Below are positions 8,857 through 17,602 of a DNA stretch of 64,000 nt, in pieces; position 1 is the stretch's first letter; each line of letters starts with the position of its first letter. The position numbers and the translations under genes were made by a program. The stretch lies in assembly GCA_035910535.1 (NCBI GenBank), contig JAMHXF010000047.1, forward strand, positions 1 through 64,000, given 5' to 3'. Origin of the DNA: Archangium_A sp035910535. Lineage in GTDB: Bacteria > Myxococcota > Myxococcia > Myxococcales > Myxococcaceae. The notes below the pieces were generated by a model. It saw only the letters and a program-made list of their open reading frames with translations, was not told where the DNA came from and did not search any database.

Positions 8857-11313
8857 TTACAGGACGATCTCCAGAACCTCGGCACCGTTCGAGAGATGCA
8901 CGGTCGCGACCTCGCCGAGGCGCTCGTCGATCTCCAGCACCAGCGTCACCGTGACGCCCGCTTCGTAGCTGCCGTTGGCGGTGGTGAGCGCCGTCTGCAC
9001 CGAGACCTTCACGAAGGTCCCGTCAGACAGCTCGAGCCGCGCTTCGTTCGCCGGGCTCCAGCGCAGCGTCGAGACCACGTCGAGCTCGATGACGAGGCGC
9101 TTGCCGGCGCGACGCAGCTTGCCCTTGATCCGACGCGCGCTGTCGCCGCCACGCAGCGACCGAACCAACCGCGTCGCCATGTCGACGAGGCTCGACTTCG
9201 CGCGTGCCGGTGGGGGCGGCGGCGGTTCGCTCTTGCGATCTGCGGCGCCGCCACCTTCTGCTTCGTCGCGCACCGGCGCGAACGACCCGGTGGTCGACGA
9301 GCGGCTCGGCGGCGCGATCTCTTCGGCGTAGCCGTCGCTGTCGTCGAGCGCCGCAGGCGCCGACTCCTTCTTCTTCAGCTCCGGAGCCCGCTCGCGCATG
9401 GCCTGCATCGACCTTGTCTGGCCCATGACGGGGGCGGGCGCGCCGGCTCGCGGGTGGGGCGCCGCTGCGGTGCGCAGCCCGAGCCCTTCGACTGAAAGGC
9501 CGTACGCGAGCTCGTGCGGCATCGTCTCGTTGCGCTTCGGCGCGCGTGGGTCGACGGTCTGCTGTGTGCTCACCGCGAGCCACGACGTCAGGCGCGTGGA
9601 GATCTGGAAGTCGATGCCTACGCGCTCCAATTCGCGGTCGAGCTCCGGCTTGTTTCCGCCCGTGGCGACGTTCAGCTCGAGCTCTTCGGCCACCTCACGC
9701 GCGAACAACGCCGTCACCGCCGCGCTGCCTTCGCCGAAGTTGCACGGCGAGACCTGCACGCGATCTTCGACGTCACCGTCGGCCGAGCGAGAACGAACGA
9801 TGACCTCGCCGCCTTCAGCGCGCAGCTTGAGCGAGATCATCGCCGGCGCGCCGCCGTAGAGATCTGCGACGCGCGTGGGCGCCGCCTGCAACACCGCGCT
9901 CCCGGAGATCTCCACGTCGGTCAGCAGCGGCGCGTTGGTGCGCGCCATGAGCCGCTTCACGAAGGGCTCCACGTCTTCACCGATGCCGATGATGAGCTCG
10001 ACGCCACGGCCAGCCTGCGCTGCGGGCTTCGTGAGCGAGCGGTTCACCCCGGAGCCCACGCCGACGGCGTGCACCCGCGAGCCCTTCGGCAAGCGCTGGC
10101 TGATGGCCTGCAGCACCTCGCTCTCGAAGCCGATCTGCCCGTCGGTGATCAGAATGACCTGACGCTGGCTCTCGGCGCGCAGCGGCTGCAGGGCCTCGAG
10201 AATGCCGGTGCGCATCTCGGTGCCACCGCTCGCCCGGAGCCGCGCGAGCCACGCCTGCGCGTCGCGACGATTCGCGTCGGTCGCGAACACCGCGCTGTGC
10301 CTCCACCGACGCGCGCTGTTCGAGAACTCGATGAGCTCGAGTTGATCTCGCTCATTCAACGACTCGACGAGCGCCGACGTCACGCGCCGCGCCTGGTCAA
10401 GAGGAGAGCCCGACATCGACCCTGAGGTGTCGAGCAGCACGATGAGATCTCTGGGCACCGGCGTCATGCGCGCTTCGAGGGTCGGCGGCACGATGGTCAG
10501 CAGCCCGTACGCGGCGCCCGACGTCACGCCGGCGGCAGGGCGGCTCACGTCGAGTGACGTCCCGACGTTCAACCCTGCGACGCGCCAACGCACCACCACG
10601 TCGCGATCCAGCGCCACGCCTCGTTCATCTCCGAAGGTCACGTCGGTGCGACCCTGCGCGCGCCCGGAGTGCAGTGGGTGGCTCGGGCTCTCGGGTCGAA
10701 CGCCGTCGGCCAGCGCGTCACGAATCTGCAGCGAGAGCGAGAGCTTCACCGGCAGCGCCGCGTCAGCGACGTCGACCGACACCTTCGCGGCATCGGCCAC
10801 GCGACCATCAGCTCCCAGGTAGCGAGGCGCGACGACGGTGGGAAAGCGCCACTCCCACGCGCCGTCAGGCAGCCACGTGAGGCGTTGGTCGACCTGCACT
10901 TCGCAGACGACCTGCGTGCGCGGCGGCACGTTGCCGACCTCTTGCGTGAAGAGGCTGCTGCGCTCCTGGTCGAGGAGCGCGGCCGTGCGGCCCTCAAGCA
11001 GCGCCTCCTCGAAGCGCTCACGTGCGCGCCGCTTCGCGTCGACCTGGCCCACCACGCGCTCTTCGCCGATGCGGAACGCGAAGCCGCTGACCGCGCCGTC
11101 GGCAGGCAACGGCAGCGAATACGTCACGCGCAGCGGCTCGCCGTGCGGGTTGCGAAAGGTCTGCTCGAGCGTGATGCGCACGAGGCCGCCCTTCGCGTCG
11201 GCGACCAACGAGGCGCCAATCAACGGCAGCGCGCGACCGTCGGTGGTGACCAGGCGGCCACCAGCGGACTCATACGACTGCGGAGACATCGGGGTACGGG
11301 GAGCGAATGACAT
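8857..11313 (-). CDS. VIT and von Willebrand factor A domain protein
   Basis: 818 residues: a VIT (vault/inter-alpha-trypsin) domain at about 15-140, a VWA domain from about 283 to 460 with an intact metal-ion-dependent adhesion site (LLDTSGSMSGSP), then a beta-rich region and a Pro/Glu-rich low-complexity stretch before a final small domain. Such proteins bind partners through divalent metal. No clear signal peptide is present, so it may be cytoplasmic. The ATG at 11313 is preceded by AGGA at good distance, favouring it over a longer start. It lies between the CNB-DUF1003 gene and the sigma factor. Confidence 0.85.
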   Translation of the reverse strand: MSFAPRTPMSPQSYESAGGRLVTTDGRALPLIGASLVADAKGGLVRITLEQTFRNPHGEPLRVTYSLPLPADGAVSGFAFRIGEERVVGQVDAKRRARERFEEALLEGRTAALLDQERSSLFTQEVGNVPPRTQVVCEVQVDQRLTWLPDGAWEWRFPTVVAPRYLGADGRVADAAKVSVDVADAALPVKLSLSLQIRDALADGVRPESPSHPLHSGRAQGRTDVTFGDERGVALDRDVVVRWRVAGLNVGTSLDVSRPAAGVTSGAAYGLLTIVPPTLEARMTPVPRDLIVLLDTSGSMSGSPLDQARRVTSALVESLNERDQLELIEFSNSARRWRHSAVFATDANRRDAQAWLARLRASGGTEMRTGILEALQPLRAESQRQVILITDGQIGFESEVLQAISQRLPKGSRVHAVGVGSGVNRSLTKPAAQAGRGVELIIGIGEDVEPFVKRLMARTNAPLLTDVEISGSAVLQAAPTRVADLYGGAPAMISLKLRAEGGEVIVRSRSADGDVEDRVQVSPCNFGEGSAAVTALFAREVAEELELNVATGGNKPELDRELERVGIDFQISTRLTSWLAVSTQQTVDPRAPKRNETMPHELAYGLSVEGLGLRTAAAPHPRAGAPAPVMGQTRSMQAMRERAPELKKKESAPAALDDSDGYAEEIAPPSRSSTTGSFAPVRDEAEGGGAADRKSEPPPPPPARAKSSLVDMATRLVRSLRGGDSARRIKGKLRRAGKRLVIELDVVSTLRWSPANEARLELSDGTFVKVSVQTALTTANGSYEAGVTVTLVLEIDERLGEVATVHLSNGAEVLEIVL

Positions 11314-11377
11314 GGGGTCTTCCTTTCGTCGAGGGTTCGAAGGCCTCAACGCGACCGCTCCGAATCTTGTGACAGCG

Positions 11378-12244
11378 CTACGAATTCTTCGGCAATTCCG
11401 GGCGCTTGCTGACTTCTTTTTCCATCGCCGCCAGCCGCGTCGTCAGCGTGTCGACCATGGCGTCGAGCTTCACGTGCAGCTGCGTGACCTCGAGGCCCGC
11501 GCGAATGTTGGCTTCGTATTCAGCGTCGCTGCGAATGCGCTCTTTGGCCGCCGAACGGTTCTGGCTGATCAACACCATGCACGAGAGGAAGATCGCCTCG
11601 AGCGAGACGATCATCGTCAGCAGCCCGAAAGGAAACGGGTCGAACGAGTGCACGCCGGGCAGGGCGTCGACGTTGAGCCCGATCCACACCGCGAACCACA
11701 CGAAGTGCACCATCAGGAAGCTGAAGCGCCCCGAGAAGTCGGCCGCCACGTCGGCGATGCGCTCGACCATCGTGAGCTGCTCTTCGACCGCCTCGTTGGG
11801 CGAGAACCGCGGGCGCACACCGAGCAGCTTGTCGGCTTCACGCAGGCGGCGACCGATGACGCCCAGCACGTCCATCGCGGCGCCGGGGTGCCGCGCGAAG
11901 AGCTGCTCGAGATCAGCCCTGTCGACGCGCAGCGCACGCGTCGCCTTGAGCGCTTGCGCAGACGCGCTGCGTGACTCGCCGTCGAGCAACGAGAGCTCGC
12001 CGAAGAAGTGCCCCGCAGTCACCGTCTCGAAGACCACGCGTGAGCCGGTCGTGTCTTCGATGAACACTTCGACTTCACCCGACGCCACGATGAAGATCGC
12101 GCCGCCCGGGTCGGTGCGGCGGAAGATCAACTGGCCGGGTTGAAACTCGACCTCGTCGAGCTGGGAGGCCAGCAACTCGCGCTCTTCATCGTTGAATCGC
12201 TCGAAGAGCGGCACCGCAGACAGGAGCTGTGTATCGGCTGGCAT
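11378..12244 (-). CDS. Cyclic-nucleotide-binding (CRP-like) domain fused to DUF1003 membrane protein
   Basis: 288 residues. The first 125 form a CNB fold, with GHFFGELSLLDGESRSASA as the phosphate-binding cassette; its GELSL glycine/glutamate and RSAS arginine are intact, so cNMP binding is plausible. Residues about 160-240 carry two hydrophobic helices characteristic of DUF1003, followed by a charged C-terminal coiled coil. It heads the minus-strand cluster that includes VIT-VWA and the sigma factor and could act as a membrane sensor. Upstream lies a divergent intergenic region with two inverted repeats. Confidence 0.83.
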   Translation of the reverse strand: MPADTQLLSAVPLFERFNDEERELLASQLDEVEFQPGQLIFRRTDPGGAIFIVASGEVEVFIEDTTGSRVVFETVTAGHFFGELSLLDGESRSASAQALKATRALRVDRADLEQLFARHPGAAMDVLGVIGRRLREADKLLGVRPRFSPNEAVEEQLTMVERIADVAADFSGRFSFLMVHFVWFAVWIGLNVDALPGVHSFDPFPFGLLTMIVSLEAIFLSCMVLISQNRSAAKERIRSDAEYEANIRAGLEVTQLHVKLDAMVDTLTTRLAAMEKEVSKRPELPKNS

Positions 12245-12305
12245 TTTCGGGGCGCATCAAGCACCGCCATGTAGGCAGAGACAACCGATTCGTGGGCGCA
12301 GCCCT

Positions 12306-12347
12306 TGCACACGTGTTCGTGCAGTGGTGGCCTCCCTCGGTACGAGG
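12306..12347. promoter_or_regulatory. Two short inverted repeats in divergent intergenic region
   Basis: Between the divergent CNB-DUF1003 and Hpt genes are two hyphenated palindromes: TGCAC-N8-GTGCA at 12306-12323 and CCTCG-GTA-CGAGG at 12335-12347. Short perfect arms in a divergent promoter region could be operators. The second could also fold as a weak hairpin. No -10/-35 pair is convincing by eye. Confidence 0.3.
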
Positions 12348-12400
12348 TGGGTCAAACCGAATCACTGGGTGTTGGGTGACCTGTTTTGGAGGAGCGCACG

Positions 12401-12739
12401 ATGGAACCGTTGGACTGGACCTCCTTGAGAGAAAACTGCGCTGGTGACGAGAGCCTCGTGCTCGAGGTGCTCGAGCTGTTCCGGCGTGAGGCTGAAGGCC
12501 TGGTGGGCGATGTTCGCGTCGCCGTCGAACAACGTGACGCCATCGCCATCAAACGCACGGCGCACCGGCTCAAAGGCGCGTTGGTGAGTCTGGGCGCGCG
12601 GCCGTCAGTCGAAGCGGCTCGGCTGTTGGAAGTGACCGGCGCGAGCCGCGAGCTGACCGGTGCTGATCAAGGCATGGCCCAGCTCGACTTCGAGATGCAG
12701 CGCCTGCTGCAGGCCATCGCCATGCCGACGGCGGCCTGA
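12401..12739 (+). CDS. Orphan Hpt (histidine phosphotransfer) domain protein
   Basis: A 112-residue all-helical protein with the phospho-acceptor motif AHRLKGA; the His is residue 55. Hpt proteins carry phosphate between hybrid kinases and response regulators. No kinase or receiver gene is adjacent, so its partners are elsewhere. The ATG is preceded by a strong GGAGGAG about 7 bp upstream, which decides the start over an earlier TTG in frame. It ends 3 bp from the convergent ABC exporter gene. Confidence 0.85.
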   Translation: MEPLDWTSLRENCAGDESLVLEVLELFRREAEGLVGDVRVAVEQRDAIAIKRTAHRLKGALVSLGARPSVEAARLLEVTGASRELTGADQGMAQLDFEMQRLLQAIAMPTAA

Positions 12740-12742
12740 AGT

Positions 12743-14527
12743 TCAGGCGGCGAACTGACGTTCGACCAGGCGGCGGTAGAGGCCCTCTTCACCCACCAGT
12801 CGCTCGTGCGTGCCCGACTGAACGATGGCTCCGGCCTCGAGCACCACCACGCGATTCGCGTCGCGCACCGTCGAGAGGCGATGCGCGATGACCAGCGTGG
12901 TGCGACCTTTCATGAGCCGCTCCAGCGCTTCACGCACCAGGTGCTCGCTCTCGGCGTCGAGCGCGCTGGTCGCTTCGTCGAGGATCAGAATGCGCGGGTT
13001 CTTGAGCACCGCGCGCGCGATCGCCACGCGTTGCTTCTGCCCGCCCGAGAGCTGAATACCGCGCTCACCGACGAGCGTCTGGTAGCTCTCGGGGAACTGG
13101 CTGATGAAGCCGTGCGCGTTGGCGAGCTTCGCGGCGGCTTCGACTTCTTCGTCGGTCGCTTCAGGGCGCCCGTAGCGAATGTTGTCGGCGATCGACGTCG
13201 AGAAGAGCATCGGCTCCTGCGCCACCACGCCGACCTGGCGACGCAGCCATTCAGGGTCGAGCTGCGAGAAGGGCACGCCGTCGAGCGCGACTTCACCGGC
13301 CGCCGGGTCATAGAGCCGGTACAGCAACGACGCGATGGTCGACTTGCCAGCGCCAGAAGGCCCGACGACGGCCACGACTTCACCGGGCTCGAGCGCCAAC
13401 GTGAAGTGACTGAGCACGTGCGTGTCGGGGCGCGTGGGGTACGCGAACGACACGTCGCTGAAGACGATCTTGCCATTCACTGGCTCGAGCCGTCGGCCGC
13501 CGTCGGCGGGGATCTGCGGCGTGCGATGCAGCAGCTCGAACACGCGCTCCGCGGCGCCGGCTGCGCGCTGCACGTCAGTCCACAGCTCCGCGAGGGCCGA
13601 GAGGCCGAAGGCCATCTGCATCGTGTAGAAGAGAAACGAGATGAGGCCACCGGGCGTGAGCTCGTCGCCGGCCACCATTCGCGCGCCGTACCAGAAGACG
13701 AAGACGGCCGCGGCGAACACCGCGAAGAAGGCGATGCCGAAGAACGCGGTGGCGAGGTTGATGCGTCGAAACGCGAGCTGCAGCGACTCGTCGATGGCGC
13801 CGCGGTAGCGCGAGGCTTCTTTCTTTTCGGCGGCGAAGCTGCGCACCGTGCGAATGCCCCCGAGCGACTCGACGGCCACGTCGCTGGCCCGCGCGAGTGC
13901 GTCTTGCGCGTCTTTCGACAGCTTGCGCACTTTTCGCCCGTAATAGACGGCCGAGAGCGCGACCGGCGGCACGACGGCGAGCATCATCAACGTCAGCTTC
14001 GCGGAGGTGAACATCAACATCACCAGCGCGCCGAGCGAGACCGTGAGGTTGCGCAGCACCATGCTGATGTTCGCGGTGACGGTGGTCTGCAGCACCGAGG
14101 CGTCTGACGACAAGCGGCTCGAGAGCTCGCCAGTCTTCTGCGTGTCGAAGAAGCCGATCTCCTGGTTGAGCAGCGACGCGTAGAGGTCTCCGCGCAGGCG
14201 GCTGACGATGCGCTCACCGGCGCGGCTGAAGAGCAGGTAGCGCAGCGCAGAAGCGAGCGCGGTGATCGCGAAGATGCCGATGAGGATGAGCGCCATTTGA
14301 TCGACGCGACCCAGGTCGACCTGGCCCGCCTTCACGCCCAGCAACGACTCGTCGAAGAGCGAACCGGCGGCCTTGGGGAAGGCCAGGTTGCCGAAGCTGC
14401 TCGCGATCAAGAACAACGAGGCCCAGCCGAGCGACGCGCGCTCGGGCCACGCCAACGAGTACAGCCGCTTCAGCGTGACGCCCAGCGGAGGGCGCTTCTC
14501 GTCTTTCTTCTCTTTCGTGGCGGCCAC
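12743..14527 (-). CDS. ABC exporter, MsbA/ABCB type (fused membrane and ATPase domains)
   Basis: 594 residues with about six transmembrane helices (residues 30-330) and one C-terminal nucleotide-binding domain: Walker A GPSGAGKST (about 381), signature LSGGQKQR (about 487), Walker B ILILDEATSALD, and the H-loop AHRLSTV. It would act as a homodimer exporting a lipid, peptide or drug-like substrate. Full length for the family. Transcribed divergently from the PilT-like gene across 89 bp, so the promoter lies there. The substrate is not predictable. Confidence 0.92.
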   Translation of the reverse strand: MAATKEKKDEKRPPLGVTLKRLYSLAWPERASLGWASLFLIASSFGNLAFPKAAGSLFDESLLGVKAGQVDLGRVDQMALILIGIFAITALASALRYLLFSRAGERIVSRLRGDLYASLLNQEIGFFDTQKTGELSSRLSSDASVLQTTVTANISMVLRNLTVSLGALVMLMFTSAKLTLMMLAVVPPVALSAVYYGRKVRKLSKDAQDALARASDVAVESLGGIRTVRSFAAEKKEASRYRGAIDESLQLAFRRINLATAFFGIAFFAVFAAAVFVFWYGARMVAGDELTPGGLISFLFYTMQMAFGLSALAELWTDVQRAAGAAERVFELLHRTPQIPADGGRRLEPVNGKIVFSDVSFAYPTRPDTHVLSHFTLALEPGEVVAVVGPSGAGKSTIASLLYRLYDPAAGEVALDGVPFSQLDPEWLRRQVGVVAQEPMLFSTSIADNIRYGRPEATDEEVEAAAKLANAHGFISQFPESYQTLVGERGIQLSGGQKQRVAIARAVLKNPRILILDEATSALDAESEHLVREALERLMKGRTTLVIAHRLSTVRDANRVVVLEAGAIVQSGTHERLVGEEGLYRRLVERQFAA

Positions 14528-14616
14528 CGCGCTTCCTTAACCACAGGTACGCGCACGCACACACGCATTCACCATTCTTCACGCAGCGCAGAAGCGTACC
14601 GGTAGCATCACAGCTC

Positions 14617-15990
14617 ATGCTGTCTCAGGAAGACGCCCTCCTCGGTCGCATCGCGCTTCACTACAAGCTGGTCACGCAGGAGACGCTCAACACCGGCGCC
14701 CAGCGGCAGGCGGTGCTGCAAAAACCGCTCGGTGACGTTCTGCTGGAAATGAAGATCATCAGCGCCGAGCAGCTCAAGTGGCTGCAGAACGCGATGCAGC
14801 AATACCTCGCCAAGCAGTCGGGCTCGAACCCGGCCGTGGCGGCAGCGCCTGCAGCGGCCAAACCGCAGGGGCTCGCGGTGAACCTGCCGACGGCGCCACA
14901 GCCCGCGCCGATTCCGTCAGCGCCGGCCGCGCGACGCAGCAGTGGCCCCATCACCATCAAAGACATTCTGAGCCGGGCGATGGAGGCGCGCGCCAGCGAC
15001 GTTCATCTGCACTCCGGCGGCCCGCTGTTGATGCGCGTGGGCGGCGAGCTGCGCGAGACGAAGACGGGTCAGCTCACGCCTGACGACATCGAGCGGCTCA
15101 TTGCCGAGGCGCTCTCGCCCGAAGACATGACGAAGCTGCGCGAGAACCTCGACTTCGACGCCGCCATCGTGATGCCTGACGTCGGCCGCTTCCGCGCGTC
15201 GTTCTACAAACAGCAGCGCGGCTTCGACGCGGTGTTCAGACCCATTCCGAAAGATCCACCGACGCTCGCCGAGCTCGGCCTGCCGCCTGCGCTCTCGAAG
15301 CTCGCCGACTTTCATCAGGGCCTGGTCTTGTTCACCGGGCCCGCGGGCTCGGGCAAGAGCTCCACGTTGGCGGCCATCGTCAACATGCTCAACGAGTCGC
15401 GCAAAGATCACATCATCACCGTCGAAGACCCCATCGAGTACGTCTTCACCAAGAAGCAGTGCGTGGTGAACCAGCGCCAGGCCGGCAAGCACACGCAGAG
15501 CTTCGCCAACGCGCTGCGCGCCGCGCTCCGTGAAGACCCCGACATCATCGTCATCGGTGAGCTGCGCGACCTCGAGACGATTCAGCTCGCCATCACCGCC
15601 GCAGAAACGGGTCACCTCGTGCTCGGTACTCTGCACACCAACAACGCGATCCGCACCATCAACCGTGTACTCGACGTGTTCCCTCCGAAGCAGCAGTCGC
15701 AGATCCGCGCCATGGTGTCCGAGTCGTTGCGCGCCATCGTCTCTCAGCGCCTCATTCCCACGGCCGACGGGCAGCGCCGCGTGCCCGCGCTCGAGGTGCT
15801 CTACGTGAAGCCAGCCGTCTCGAACCTCATTCGCGAAGAGAAGACCTTTCAGATTCGCTCCATCATGCAGACGGGCCGCGCTGACGGCATGACGCTGCTC
15901 GATGACTCCATCGCCGAGTTGGTGAAGTCGGGGCAGGTGACCAAAGAGGTCGCGCGCCGCTTCGCTGAAGACCCCAAGCGCTTCGCCTGA
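14617..15990 (+). CDS. PilT-family ATPase with MshEN-like N-terminal domain
   Basis: 457 residues. The ATPase part (about 110-450) has Walker A GPAGSGKSS near 241, the Asp box ITVEDPIEYVF, Walker B EDPDIIVIGELRD and a His box (TLHTNN), as in pilus-retraction ATPases. The first 60 residues contain two 24-residue motifs of the MshEN type, at 8-31 (LLGRIALHYKLV...) and 37-60 (PLGDVLLEMKII...), separated by exactly five residues. The canonical Arg and Gly positions are replaced, so c-di-GMP binding is uncertain. A Pro/Ala linker joins the halves. It is followed 18 bp on by a second PilT paralogue. Confidence 0.88.
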   Translation: MLSQEDALLGRIALHYKLVTQETLNTGAQRQAVLQKPLGDVLLEMKIISAEQLKWLQNAMQQYLAKQSGSNPAVAAAPAAAKPQGLAVNLPTAPQPAPIPSAPAARRSSGPITIKDILSRAMEARASDVHLHSGGPLLMRVGGELRETKTGQLTPDDIERLIAEALSPEDMTKLRENLDFDAAIVMPDVGRFRASFYKQQRGFDAVFRPIPKDPPTLAELGLPPALSKLADFHQGLVLFTGPAGSGKSSTLAAIVNMLNESRKDHIITVEDPIEYVFTKKQCVVNQRQAGKHTQSFANALRAALREDPDIIVIGELRDLETIQLAITAAETGHLVLGTLHTNNAIRTINRVLDVFPPKQQSQIRAMVSESLRAIVSQRLIPTADGQRRVPALEVLYVKPAVSNLIREEKTFQIRSIMQTGRADGMTLLDDSIAELVKSGQVTKEVARRFAEDPKRFA

Positions 15991-16008
15991 GAACGGAACC
16001 CTCACCCC

Positions 16009-17073
16009 ATGGCTCGACTCGACGTTCTCTTCCGCCACCTCAAAGAAAGCGGCAGCTCCGACCTGCACCTGGCTGCAGGCATGCCGCCGCACGTTCGCCA
16101 GCACGGCGTGGTCTCTCCCGTGCCCGACTGGGAGTCGTTCACCGACGAGTCGTTGCGAGATCATTTGAAGGAGCTCGCGAGCGAGAAGCAGTGGGCGCAC
16201 TACGCGACGAACCTCGATCTCGACTTCGCGTATGCGTTGCCGGGCATCGCTCGCTTTCGCGCGAACTATTTCAATCAAGAGCGCGGTGCGGGCGCGGTGT
16301 TCCGCATCATTCCCGAGCGCATTCGTACGCTCGAAGAGCTCAAAGCCCCGGCGGCGCTCGCGCAGTTGGCGACGCTCGAGCAGGGGTTGGTGCTGGTCAC
16401 CGGGCCGACGGGCTCCGGCAAGTCGACGACGCTTGCGGCGATCATCGATCAGGTGAACACCAACACCGCGCGCCACATCATCACCATCGAAGACCCGGTG
16501 GAGTTCGTTCATCAGAACAAGCGCTCCACGCTCTCGCAGCGTGAAGTGGGCGTCGACACCAAGGGCTTCTCGGCGGCGCTCCGTTCGGCCATTCGGCAAG
16601 ACCCCGGCGTGATCCTCGTCGGCGAAATGCGCGACATGGAGACGATTTCGCTGGCGATCACCGCCGCAGAAATGGGCGTGCTGGTCTTCGGTACGCTGCA
16701 CACCAACAGCGCGCCCAAGACCATCGACCGCGTGATCGACGCCTTCCCGACTGATCAACAGCAGCAGGTGCGCACCATGCTCTCGGAGTCGCTCGCGGCG
16801 GTCGTCTCGCAGCTGCTGCTGCGTACGCCCGACGGTCGCGGCCGCGTCGCAGTGCACGAAATTCTGCTCAAGACGCCGGGCCTCCCCAACGTCATCCGCG
16901 AAGGCAACACGCCGATGATCAGCTCCATCATTCAGTCGGGCAAGGGCATCGGCATGCAGGCGATGGACGACGCGCTCTTCAAGCTGGTGCAGGAGAAGAA
17001 AATCGACCCCGAAGACGCGTTCCACAAGGCGACCAACAAAGCGCGGTTCGAGCCGCTATTGAGCGAGCACTGA
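16009..17073 (+). CDS. PilT-family twitching-motility ATPase
   Basis: 354 residues, the usual length of PilT/PilU. The N-terminal SDLHLAAGMPP matches the PilT N-domain; Walker A GPTGSGKSTT is near residue 133, followed by IITIEDPVEFVHQNK, the Walker B region DPGVILVGEMRD and FGTLHTNSA. It would power depolymerisation of type IV pili at the inner membrane. Tandem arrangement with the MshEN-bearing paralogue recalls pilT-pilU pairs. No pilB or pilC lies nearby in the window. Confidence 0.92.
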   Translation: MARLDVLFRHLKESGSSDLHLAAGMPPHVRQHGVVSPVPDWESFTDESLRDHLKELASEKQWAHYATNLDLDFAYALPGIARFRANYFNQERGAGAVFRIIPERIRTLEELKAPAALAQLATLEQGLVLVTGPTGSGKSTTLAAIIDQVNTNTARHIITIEDPVEFVHQNKRSTLSQREVGVDTKGFSAALRSAIRQDPGVILVGEMRDMETISLAITAAEMGVLVFGTLHTNSAPKTIDRVIDAFPTDQQQQVRTMLSESLAAVVSQLLLRTPDGRGRVAVHEILLKTPGLPNVIREGNTPMISSIIQSGKGIGMQAMDDALFKLVQEKKIDPEDAFHKATNKARFEPLLSEH

Positions 17074-17074
17074 C

Positions 17075-17602
17075 ATGATCACCACCGCACTCCTCGCCCT
17101 CACTTTGACCGGAGCCCCCATGAGCGTTCTCGATTTCAGCGTGGAAACCATCGATGGAAAACAGCAGCCGCTCTCGGCGTACAAGGGCAAGGCGCTGCTC
17201 ATCGTGAACACCGCGAGCGAGTGCGGGTACACGCCGCAGTACAAAGGCCTCGAGGCGCTGTACCAGGCGTACAAAGCGCGCGGCTTCGAGATTCTCGCGT
17301 TCCCCTCGAACGACTTCGGCGGCCAGGAGCCCGGCTCGAACGCCGACATCAAGAAGTTCTGCGAGCTCAAGTACAAGACGACGTTTCCGCTCTTCGCGAA
17401 GGTCGCCGTGAAGGGCGACGCGGCGCACCCGCTCTACAAGTACCTGCAGGCGCTCCCGAAGAACGGCGGCGAGGTGAAGTGGAACTTCAACAAGTTCCTC
17501 GTGAACCCCGCAGGTGAGGTCGTCGCGCATCTGGCGTCAGGCGCCGAACCCACCAGCGCCGAGGTCACGAAGCAGGTCGAGGCGGTGTTGCCTTCGAAGT
17601 GA
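17075..17602 (+). CDS. Glutathione peroxidase-family thiol peroxidase
   Basis: 175 residues. The active-site segment NTASECGYT places the peroxidatic residue at Cys50 (an ordinary Cys codon, not selenocysteine). The FPSNDFGGQEPG and WNFNKFLV motifs supply the Gln and Trp/Asn of the catalytic tetrad. A possible resolving Cys is in KKFCELKY. The first 20 residues (MITTALLALTLTGAP) are hydrophobic and may be a signal peptide; translation could instead begin at Met16. Starts 1 bp after the pilT-like stop. Its 3' end overlaps the convergent acyltransferase gene by 38 bp. Confidence 0.9.
   Translation: MITTALLALTLTGAPMSVLDFSVETIDGKQQPLSAYKGKALLIVNTASECGYTPQYKGLEALYQAYKARGFEILAFPSNDFGGQEPGSNADIKKFCELKYKTTFPLFAKVAVKGDAAHPLYKYLQALPKNGGEVKWNFNKFLVNPAGEVVAHLASGAEPTSAEVTKQVEAVLPSK

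Noticed and set aside
14917..17025. 702-codon minus-strand frame opposite the PilT genes
   Set aside because: No domain resemblance; explained by codon bias of the pilT-like genes.
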